Source of the DNA: Zhihengliuella sp. ISTPL4
GTDB lineage: Bacteria; Actinomycetota; Actinomycetes; Actinomycetales; Microbacteriaceae
DNA length: 64,000 nucleotides
Direction of reading: 5' to 3'
Assembly: GCF_002848265.1 (NCBI RefSeq)
Contig: NZ_CP025422.1
Coordinates: 3,130,727 to 3,194,726 of the forward strand
A program made the position numbers and the translations under genes. Below, piece by piece: positions 58,197 to 64,000 of the stretch; the first letter of the stretch is position 1; the number at the start of each line of letters is the position of its first letter. The notes under the pieces are model-generated. The model was not told the DNA's origin, ran no database searches, and worked only from the letters and a program-made list of their open reading frames with translations.

Positions 58197-59599
58197 CGCG
58201 GCTGGGGTGTCGGCTGCGCGGGGGCGTCGACGGGGTCGGCGGCGTCCTCCGAAGGATTCCGCCGGATGCCGATCCACGAGACGACCCCGCCGAGCACGAG
58301 GAGCGCCGCCGTCACCCAGGCGGCGTTGTGGAAGCCGTCGAGATCGAGGGCGCCGCCGACGATGGTCGACAGCATCGCGACCACGAGCAGACCGGCGACG
58401 CGGGAGACGGCGTTGTTCACGGCCGAGGCGATGCCGGAGTGGTTCTCGTCGATCGCGCCGAGGATCGCGGCCGTCAGGGGAGCGACCGTGAGCGACAGGC
58501 CGAGACCCATGACGATCATCGCCGGGAGCACCTGCCACCAGTAGTCGAAGTCGGCGCCGACGGTCAGGAGCATGAGGGCGCCGGCGGCCATGATCAGCGG
58601 CCCGACGGTCATGAAGATCCGCGGGCCCCACCGTCCGGCCCAGCCGCCGGCGCGGGAGCTGAGCAGGATCATGAGGATCGTCATCGGCAGGCTCGCGAGT
58701 CCCGCCGCCGTCGCGCTCAGGCCCGCCCCCTGCTGGAGGTAGACGCCGACGACGAAGCCGTTGAGGGAGAGGGCGGCGTAGACGAAGAGCGTTGCGAGGT
58801 TGCCCCAGCCGAAGTCCCGCACACGGAACAGCCAGAGCGGCATGAGCGGGGTGGACGAGCGGCGCTGGCGCCACAGGAACACCGCGAAGAGCACGGCCCC
58901 GACCACGGCGGGGATCCAGATGGCGGGGGAGGCCCAGCCGAGATTCGGCTGTTCAATCAAGGCGAAGACGACCGCACCGAGTCCCACGGCGCACAGCGCT
59001 CCGCTCCACCAGTCGACCCGAACGCCGCGCGGGTGCTCCGGCAGGCGCAGGCGGGCGAGCAGCAGCAGCGTCACCCCGATGGGCAGCACATTGATGAGGA
59101 ACACGAAGCGCCAGGAGAGGTAGTCGACGAAGACGCCGCCGAGCAGGGGGCCGACCAGCTGTGCCCCCGTGGTGAAGGCGGTCCAGACGCCGATGGCCCT
59201 GGCCTGCACGTCGCCGCGCATGGTGGCGGTGATGAGGGCGAGCGAGCTCGGGACGAGCAGTGCGCCTGCGGCGCCCTGCGCCGCTCGGGCGACGATGAGC
59301 ATGAGCGGATCGATCGCCGCGGCGACCGCGATCGACGAGATGCCGAAGGCGATGAGGCCGATCCGCATCACCACCACCCGGCCGTAGGCGTCGGACAGGG
59401 AGCCGGCGAGCAGGATCAGCGCGCTGAGGGTGATGAGGTACGCATCGACGACCCACTGCTGCGTGGTGATGCCGCCGCCGAGCTCTTCGCTGATCGCCGG
59501 GAGCGCGACGTTGACGACCGTCCCGTCCAGGAACGTGACGAACGAGGCGAGCACGGCGATCGCGATGACGAGCCGCTGGAGCGGGGCGAAGGATGGCAC
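58193..59599 (-). CDS. DHA2-family MFS exporter
   Basis: 468 residues, 14 helices. Motif D1 FLDGTVVNVALPAISEELGGG, motif A AGSLSDAYGRVVVMR and motif C GAQLVGPLLGGVFVDYLSWRFVFLINVLP. The GTG start at 59599 has TAGTGT (59606-59611) six bases upstream, a leaderless promoter. Its stop overlaps the GH114 gene start, so both are translated from one mRNA. Confidence 0.9.
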   Translation of the reverse strand: MPSFAPLQRLVIAIAVLASFVTFLDGTVVNVALPAISEELGGGITTQQWVVDAYLITLSALILLAGSLSDAYGRVVVMRIGLIAFGISSIAVAAAIDPLMLIVARAAQGAAGALLVPSSLALITATMRGDVQARAIGVWTAFTTGAQLVGPLLGGVFVDYLSWRFVFLINVLPIGVTLLLLARLRLPEHPRGVRVDWWSGALCAVGLGAVVFALIEQPNLGWASPAIWIPAVVGAVLFAVFLWRQRRSSTPLMPLWLFRVRDFGWGNLATLFVYAALSLNGFVVGVYLQQGAGLSATAAGLASLPMTILMILLSSRAGGWAGRWGPRIFMTVGPLIMAAGALMLLTVGADFDYWWQVLPAMIVMGLGLSLTVAPLTAAILGAIDENHSGIASAVNNAVSRVAGLLVVAMLSTIVGGALDLDGFHNAAWVTAALLVLGGVVSWIGIRRNPSEDAADPVDAPAQPTPQPR

Positions 59600-59637
59600 A
59601 GGCCGACACTACCCCCGGCCACGGACGCGAAGGGCGG

Positions 59638-60714
59638 TCACCCCACCGGCGTTCCGGTACCTTCGTGCAGGAGATCGCGGAGCCCGGCGAGGCCGCCCCG
59701 CGCGTGCGCTGCCCGCTGCCGTGCCGCCCCGGTGCCGTCCGTCCGCAGCCGGTCGAGCCCCGCCCGCACCGGTTCCGCATCGCCGAGCTCGTCCAGCACC
59801 GGGCCGATGTCGTCGAGCAGATGCGCCGCGACGGTCCTGGCGGGTGCGACATCGCCGGTGAGCGGGTCCACGATCCGCGCTTCCATCCCCGCCCTGGCGG
59901 CCATCCAGAGCGAGGCGTCGACCGCCTCCGTCTCGTCGGCGACGATGCGTTGCTCGGAGGCCAGCGCGATCCCCCGGGTCAGCAGCGCCGAGAGCACGGC
60001 GTCGTCCGCCGTGAGCTGCGTGTCGGCGACCCGCGCCTCGACGGTCGGGTAGCGCTCGGAGAGTCGCACCGCCCAGGAGAGCGACGTGGCCTCGCCGATG
60101 GTCCCCAGATCGAGGAGCTGCTCCACACGGGTGCGGTAATCGTGGACGTCGGCGAACCGGGGAGGACACCAGGACGAGGGGAGGCGTCGGATGAGCATGC
60201 TCCGCCAGCTCGCGAATCCGGTGTCGATGCCGTTGCCGAAGGGGCTGTTCGCACTCAGCGAGAGCAGCAGCGGCAGCCACGCACGGAGGCGGTTCAGCGC
60301 CCGGACCCGCTCCTCCTCGTCCGGTACCTCGACGTGCACGTGCAGTCCGTTGACCTCGTGCTCACGGGTGAGATGCGCGAGGCGCCGCGCGACGTCGTCG
60401 TAGTGCGCGGACGGAGACAGCCGCGGGGAGCGGAGGGTCGTGAACGGCGAACCGGTCGGCGCGGCGATCGCCCGCTCGGCGCGCGCCGCCGCGCCGATGG
60501 CCGCGCGTAAGACGTCGAGCTGCTGTCCGCCTTCCGCGCCGGTTCGTACCGGATCGGTGAGGGCCTCCAGCTGCGAGGCCAGATACTCGGTGGTCACGCG
60601 GCCGGCGGCGATGGTGCCGCCGATGCGCTCCAGGATGTCACCGCTGAGGGCGACGGGGACGAGCGAATCCTCATCGAGCAGGAGGAACTCCTCCTCGATC
60701 CCGAAGCGCGTCAT
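59638..60714 (-). CDS. YbdK-type carboxylate-amine ligase
   Basis: 358 residues, glutamate-cysteine ligase 2 family. Signatures: FGIEEEFLLLDEDSLVPV at the start, VTTEYLASQLEALTDPVRT, EVNGLHVHVEVPDEE and SLWMAARAGMEARIVDP. The family joins an amino acid to glutamate or another acid using ATP; the true substrates are often unknown. The ATG at 60714 lies within six bases of the stop of the 60720 gene, so they form an operon. Confidence 0.88.
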   Translation of the reverse strand: MTRFGIEEEFLLLDEDSLVPVALSGDILERIGGTIAAGRVTTEYLASQLEALTDPVRTGAEGGQQLDVLRAAIGAAARAERAIAAPTGSPFTTLRSPRLSPSAHYDDVARRLAHLTREHEVNGLHVHVEVPDEEERVRALNRLRAWLPLLLSLSANSPFGNGIDTGFASWRSMLIRRLPSSWCPPRFADVHDYRTRVEQLLDLGTIGEATSLSWAVRLSERYPTVEARVADTQLTADDAVLSALLTRGIALASEQRIVADETEAVDASLWMAARAGMEARIVDPLTGDVAPARTVAAHLLDDIGPVLDELGDAEPVRAGLDRLRTDGTGAARQRAAHARGGLAGLRDLLHEGTGTPVG

Positions 60715-60719
60715 CGGGG

Positions 60720-60986
60720 TCAGTGGTTCCGCAGTTCGGAGATGAGCTCGCCCTTGCGCTTGCCGCTGTAGCCGGTCAGACCCAGCTCCTTGGCGCGCTT
60801 GCGCAACTCCGGTACCGTCCAGTCCTCGTAATCTCCGTGCTTCCCGCCACGCCGACCGACCGTGCTGCGGCCGTCTCGTGCAGCGGCGTTCGAGATGCGC
60901 GCGGCCTTCTCCTTCGAGGCGCCGTCGTCGCGGAGCTCCTCGTACAGCTTCGGATCCTTCAGGGAATTGTTGCGTCGTCCTGGCAT
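60720..60986 (-). CDS. DUF7218/Rho-N-like small protein
   Basis: 88 residues. The N-terminus is a charged PGRRNNSLKDPKLYEELRDDGASKEKAARISNAAARDGR segment. The C-terminus WTVPELRKRAKELGLTGYSGKRKGELISELRNH is a Rho-N/SAP-type helix-extended-loop-helix that binds nucleic acid. I chose ATG 60986 because AAGGAG lies the ideal distance before it; the ATG two codons upstream is too close. It is widespread in actinobacteria; role unknown, possibly DNA or RNA binding. Confidence 0.82.
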   Translation of the reverse strand: MPGRRNNSLKDPKLYEELRDDGASKEKAARISNAAARDGRSTVGRRGGKHGDYEDWTVPELRKRAKELGLTGYSGKRKGELISELRNH

Positions 60987-61107
60987 TGTCATACTCCTTC
61001 GCGCATCGGGAGGGTGGAAGTCAACCCCCTCGGGTGTGGGTGCCGGTCCGGGCTAGCGTGGAATCACCGCAGTCGGGCGCCCGCGCCCCCAGAGAAGGGA
61101 AAGACCG

Positions 61108-61272
61108 ATGAACATCCTCCTGATCATCGTCATCGTCATCGCCGTGATCCTCGCGATCACCGGAGGACTGGTGCAGTCGCTCCAGTTCCTGCTGTGGGTC
61201 GGTCTGGTGCTCCTGGCCATCGCCGTGATCGCCTGGCTGATCCGATCGATCTCGGGCAACCGCAAGGTCTGA
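61108..61272 (+). CDS. Small two-helix membrane protein
   Basis: 54 residues: one hydrophobic helix MNILLIIVIVIAVILAI, a short loop and a second helix WVGLVLLAIAVIAWLI, followed by RSISGNRKV. Ribosome site GAGAAGGGAAAG before ATG 61108. This is a typical stress-related small membrane protein; family not named. It ends at the hairpin shared with CsbD. Confidence 0.75.
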   Translation: MNILLIIVIVIAVILAITGGLVQSLQFLLWVGLVLLAIAVIAWLIRSISGNRKV

Positions 61273-61282
61273 CACGAGTGCG

Positions 61283-61317
61283 GAGGGGGAGGCTCGCCAC
61301 CGGCGAGCCTCCCCCTC
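61283..61317. terminator. Strong bidirectional terminator hairpin
   Basis: A perfect 16-bp stem (61283-61298 with 61302-61317) with a three-base loop, followed by TTC, between the converging small membrane protein and CsbD genes. Confidence 0.9.
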
Positions 61318-61339
61318 TTCGTGGGATCAGCGGGGTGGA

Positions 61340-61546
61340 TCAGCGGTTGAACGCGTCCTTGACGCTGTCGCCGGCCTTGCCCGCGGCGTCCTTGACGTTC
61401 TCGCCGGCCTGCTTCGCGTCGGCCTTCACCTGATCCGCCTGGCCTTCGGCCTCGAGCTTCTCGTTGTCGGTCAGCTTGCCGAAGCCTTCCTTGGCCTTGC
61501 CACCCAGCTTCTCGGCGGAGTTCTTCATGTCATCTGCGCCACTCAT
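61340..61546 (-). CDS. csbD: CsbD-family stress protein
   Basis: 68 residues. DDMKNSAEKLGGKAKEGFGKL and EAEGQADQVKADAKQAGENVKDAAGKAG are the CsbD-type amphipathic repeats, predicted to be helical or disordered. CsbD proteins respond to general stress. GAGGAGCCTCTT before ATG 61546 sets the start. Confidence 0.9.
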   Translation of the reverse strand: MSGADDMKNSAEKLGGKAKEGFGKLTDNEKLEAEGQADQVKADAKQAGENVKDAAGKAGDSVKDAFNR

Positions 61547-61683
61547 AAGAGGCTCCTCTCCTTGACGGATCGATTGCTCTTCGAGACTCGCACCGCGGTC
61601 CCGGTCCGTCCACGGGATTGACATTCGACGGGACGCGTGTCAGCGTTCCGTCCCCATCGACTCGCGCTCGGACAACGGCTAGC

Positions 61684-61693
61684 CTGGCGCCAG
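61684..61693. promoter_or_regulatory. Palindrome near the copper-storage-like gene
   Basis: CTGGCGCCAG is a perfect 10-bp palindrome that begins where TAGCCT (61680-61685), a -10-like hexamer, ends, so it overlaps the probable transcription start. It is a weak candidate for a metal-sensor site. Confidence 0.35.
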
Positions 61694-61737
61694 GCGGGTG
61701 TCCTGCCCGCCGTCCTCGACGAAGGGAGCGGTGCGCG

Positions 61738-62139
61738 ATGGACGCGATGATGATGGGCGCCATGTCGAAGAACATGGAGTCGATGCCCGACATGGCGATG
61801 ATGGACATGTCGGTCCTGCAGGCCTGCATGGACGCGTGTGCCGCCTGCGAGCAGGCGTGCACGGTGTGCGCGACGCAGGAGATGGACTGCGCTCCGGCCT
61901 GCATGAACTGCGCGGACATGTGCCACACCATGATGCGGTCGATGCTCCGCCTGCAGGGGATGACTCCGGCCACGATGATGGCGATGCTCGACGCGTGCAT
62001 CGCGATGTGCCAGATGTGCATGGACGAGTGCATGCAGCATGCGGATCACAGCGACGTCTGCCGCCTCTGCGCTCAGGCCTGCCAGGCCTGCATGAACGCC
62101 TGCATGGCGGTCCGGGACATGATGATGGCGAGTGCCTGA
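61738..62139 (+). CDS. Cys/Met-rich copper-storage-like four-helix bundle (DUF326/Csp)
   Basis: 133 residues with about 18 Cys and 31 Met. Cysteines occur as CxxxC pairs along helices (CMDACAACEQACTVC, CAPACMNCADMC, CIAMCQMCMDEC, CRLCAQACQACMNAC), as in Csp copper-storage proteins. The Met-rich N-terminus has no signal peptide, so it resembles cytosolic Csp3, which holds many Cu(I) ions. AGGGAG lies a little far upstream; the first ATG is used. Confidence 0.85.
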   Translation: MDAMMMGAMSKNMESMPDMAMMDMSVLQACMDACAACEQACTVCATQEMDCAPACMNCADMCHTMMRSMLRLQGMTPATMMAMLDACIAMCQMCMDECMQHADHSDVCRLCAQACQACMNACMAVRDMMMASA

Positions 62140-62159
62140 CCCCGCAGGGCAGGGCGCCG

Positions 62160-62507
62160 TCAGACCGCGGCGACGTTGAAGCGGGTGCGGCCGACGGCGA
62201 GCACACCGTATTCGAGATGAAGGGCGACGGGGCTGCCGAGCCCCGCCTCCAGGGCGGCGCCGGAACCGTTCCAGAGCGCGTGCGTCGTCCCGTCGAGCGT
62301 GCGGACGACGAGGTCTCCGGCGACGGGATCCACCGCGGTCACGAAGGCGTCCGCCCATCCGGACGGAGTCGCCGCGGCGAGACGCTCCTGGATCAGATGC
62401 AGGGCGTGGCCGGGCGCCGACGACGAGCACCGACCGCCGGTCCGGCACATGCACGCTGTACGCTCACGCACCTCGAGGGGCGGACGGCGGTGCAGCGGCG
62501 TGGACAC
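62160..62507 (-). CDS. Hypothetical protein with CxCxxxxxC motif
   Basis: 115 residues. CMCRTGGRC near residue 20, then a probable beta-rich domain (AFVTAVDPVAGDLVVRTLDGTTHALWNGSGA, LGSPVALHLEYGVLAVGRTRFNV). The Cys cluster could bind a metal. GTG start at 62507 with GAAGGAGACCCC upstream. It ends 21 bases after the copper-storage-like gene, converging with it. Confidence 0.6.
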   Translation of the reverse strand: MSTPLHRRPPLEVRERTACMCRTGGRCSSSAPGHALHLIQERLAAATPSGWADAFVTAVDPVAGDLVVRTLDGTTHALWNGSGAALEAGLGSPVALHLEYGVLAVGRTRFNVAAV

Positions 62508-62596
62508 GGGGTCTCCTTCGGATCGGCGTCCGGCCAGAGTACGTCGACCGGGTCGGCATCCCGCAACGCCCCGACACGCGACGAAACAAACGGGTG

Positions 62597-62800
62597 TAGG
62601 CTCACCGGGTGCTGTCGTCGATGAGCGCCCTCGGGGCGCGGAGCGGAGCTGCAGGCGCGTTCAGCGCCGCAGGCAGAGGCTGAGGACCGGCCGGAGGCGG
62701 AACCCCCGTCCCCGGTGCTGCGTCGTACCCCGGCATCCGTCCGGGTGATCCTCTGATCCTTCTCGCCGTCCCGGCGATCACATCGAAAGCTCTTCCTCTC
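62597..62800 (+). ncRNA. Putative structured leader of the FBP-domain gene
   Basis: TAGGCT (62597-62602) could start a transcript near 62609, leaving a leader of about 190 bases before ATG 62801. It contains a perfect hairpin GCGCCC-TCG-GGGCGC (62625-62639) and further GC-rich pairing potential. The region just before the ATG is pyrimidine-rich (CTCTTCCTCTC) and lacks a ribosome binding site. No known riboswitch is recognised. Confidence 0.4.
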
Positions 62801-63295
62801 ATGCGTCCCATCGACGAGCGCGCGTTGCGCGCCTCCTTCTGCAACGCCTCCCGCAAGGAGGTCTCTGACATCACCCTTCCGCCCGGCTTCGCCGAGACGG
62901 ACTTCGACCGGCTCGACTACCTCGGCTGGGTGGACCCGAAGCTGCCCCGGCGCTCCTACGTCGTGACGTGGATCGACGACGAGCCCGTGGGGGTCGTGCT
63001 GCAGCGCGCCGAGCAGCGCGTGCTCGCCCGCGCGCAGTGCTCCTGGTGCGAGGACGTGACGCTCCGCAACGACGTGCAGCTCTACGTCGCCCGACGTGCC
63101 GGGGCCGCCGGTCGCAAGGGCGACACGGTCGGTGTGCTCGCGTGCGCGGAGTTCGGGTGCAACGAGGCGGTGCGGAAGCTCCCGCCGCTGGCCTACCCGG
63201 GGTACGACCGGGAACTCGCGCGCGAGATGCGGATCCTCCGGTTGCAGGAGCACGTGACGGGGTTCGTCCGCGAGGTCGCCGGCCGGAACGGCTAG
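62801..63295 (+). CDS. FBP-domain (treble-clef zinc finger) protein
   Basis: 164 residues. An N-terminal part (MRPIDERALRASFCNASRKEV) and the zinc-binding region CSWCEDVTLRNDVQLYVARR, followed by CAEFGCNEAVRKLPPLAYPG, with two CxxC/CxxxxC pairs, matches the EF-G-binding (FBP C-terminal) family of treble-clef proteins. Relatives bind elongation factor G and influence fusidic acid sensitivity. A ribosome binding site is missing and a long leader precedes it. Its stop overlaps that of the converging PaaX gene by four bases. Confidence 0.82.
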   Translation: MRPIDERALRASFCNASRKEVSDITLPPGFAETDFDRLDYLGWVDPKLPRRSYVVTWIDDEPVGVVLQRAEQRVLARAQCSWCEDVTLRNDVQLYVARRAGAAGRKGDTVGVLACAEFGCNEAVRKLPPLAYPGYDRELAREMRILRLQEHVTGFVREVAGRNG

Positions 63296-64000
63296 GTCGT
63301 CACCGCGCGCACATGCGCGAGGGCGGGCGCTGCCCATTCCGCCGACAGCCGGGCGAACGCCTCGAAGCTGCGTCCGCCCGGCCAGTCGGCCGGCAGCATC
63401 TCCGGGGGCAGCCCCGGGTCGGTGTAGGGCAGCACCCGCCAGCGGTCGATGAGATGGACGTAGGCCGGGAACGGCGCGTCCGGGAGGTCCGCGAGCGCGG
63501 CTTGGAAGGCTTCGTGCTCGCCGCGCAGCGCGTCGAGGTCCCACCACGCGGCCGCCGCCTCGGCCAGCGTGCCCGCCGGAGCGGGGGCCGATGCCTCGAA
63601 CAGGGTCGCCCAGCGGCGGGCGTCGAGCTCGTCGAGGATCTGCAGCGCCTCGTCGCGGAGGTGCCCGGGGCAGATCCACAGGGCGGGCGAGACGACGCCC
63701 GCGCCGATCCAGTGCAGACGCCGACGCAGCTGATGGCGCACGCTGCGCGCGCTCTCCGGTATCGAGAACGACACCAGACACCACGGATCGCCGTCGGTCA
63801 TCTCCCGCATGCGGAAGATCCGCCGGTCGCCGCGCTCCAGCATCGGCACCGCTGCGGGACTGAGTCGGTACCCGATCGCGTCGCGGCGCTCGGGGATGAG
63901 GAGGCCCTTCTGCTTGAGGCGGGCGATGCCTGTGCGAGCGGGGGCCGCGGCGATGCCGAGTTCGCCCGCCAGGGTCACGAGGTCGGCGGCCGAGATCCAG
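63292..64000 (-). CDS. PaaX-family regulator, partial at the window edge
   Basis: About 236 residues visible; the N-terminus is beyond 64000. WISAADLVTLAGELGIAAAPARTGIARLKQKGLLIPERRDAIGYRLSP is the winged helix; CLVSFSIPESARSVRHQLRRRLHWIGAGVVSPALWICP and YVHLIDRWRVLPYTDPGLPPEMLPADWPG are the PaaX core and C-terminal domain. PaaX represses phenylacetate degradation in relatives; no paa genes are visible here, so the target may be outside the window. Confidence 0.88.
   Translation of the reverse strand, partial: WISAADLVTLAGELGIAAAPARTGIARLKQKGLLIPERRDAIGYRLSPAAVPMLERGDRRIFRMREMTDGDPWCLVSFSIPESARSVRHQLRRRLHWIGAGVVSPALWICPGHLRDEALQILDELDARRWATLFEASAPAPAGTLAEAAAAWWDLDALRGEHEAFQAALADLPDAPFPAYVHLIDRWRVLPYTDPGLPPEMLPADWPGGRSFEAFARLSAEWAAPALAHVRAVTT

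Noticed and set aside
63292..64000. Phenylacetate degradation cluster
   Set aside because: Only a PaaX-family regulator is visible; no paa enzyme gene lies in the window.

Overview
The window is very GC-rich, densely packed DNA from an actinobacterium. The gene set fits Microbacteriaceae and most likely Microbacterium: DUF7882, FBP-domain and CGNR proteins, MHS and DHA2 permeases, an AztABCD zinc system, a class-E-sortase-type LAxTG anchor and many leaderless promoters. The genus is an inference, because no rRNA or other phylogenetic marker is present. I annotate 75 protein-coding genes or gene remnants, of which two run off the window ends and one is a pseudogene, plus one tRNA. I see no CRISPR array, insertion sequence, integrase or prophage. 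No gene-free stretch exceeds 300 bases. The longest are 62508-62800 (a candidate RNA leader), 3322-3576 and 1754-1993 (nothing recognisable beyond promoter-like hexamers).

Layout. 1-9 kb: small membrane proteins, two alpha/beta hydrolases, an MmyB-type regulator converging on a stand-alone MmyB ligand domain, an HPP membrane protein, a CGNR regulator, a cyclodeaminase-like protein and an aminoglycoside-type kinase. 9-18 kb: a DHA2 exporter with a divergent MarR, a heparinase II/III-like lyase, a lipoprotein-CDF transporter pair, a YheO/DauR-like regulator divergent from an MHS permease, and a YihY membrane protein. 18-21 kb: DUF488 and a decayed, frameshifted cell-wall-anchored repeat protein. 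20.6-25 kb: a LysR-controlled catabolic operon (MHS permease, FAD monooxygenase, NADP-binding oxidoreductase). 25-30 kb: a complete zinc uptake locus (aztB-aztD-aztC-aztD divergent from aztA) around one Zur-box-like palindrome. 30-46 kb: a zinc-ribbon/VSR-like nuclease, a ThrE exporter, a Ser/Thr kinase, a second CGNR/MFS pair, soxR with its own SoxR box, an amine oxidase, a CtaG-like/DUF2243 pair, a DHA2 exporter with two MarR genes, and an Old Yellow Enzyme. 46-50 kb: a non-specific nuclease, a DHA2 permease plus universal stress protein behind a CsoR/CstR-type operator, and DedA. 50-57 kb: a MocR regulator plus aminotransferase, tRNA-Cys, an AraC regulator with a divergent AhpD-like protein, a glutamine amidotransferase, a YggS PLP-homeostasis protein, and a CDGSH plus haem-oxygenase-fold operon. 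57-64 kb: GH114 plus DHA2, a YbdK ligase, small stress-type proteins, a Cys/Met-rich copper-storage-like protein, an FBP-domain protein and a PaaX regulator.

The observation I find most worth following is an exact 16-bp palindrome, TTTGACCTATGTCAAA. It occurs three times: over the promoter of the MocR gene and at the 5' ends of the amidotransferase and yggS genes 5 kb away. This suggests a small PLP-related regulon. Other notable points are a tRNA-Cys with C33 instead of U33, the G-tract frameshift in the surface protein, the duplicated aztD genes, and TANNNT -10 hexamers placed 6-7 nt before the start codon of at least fifteen genes.
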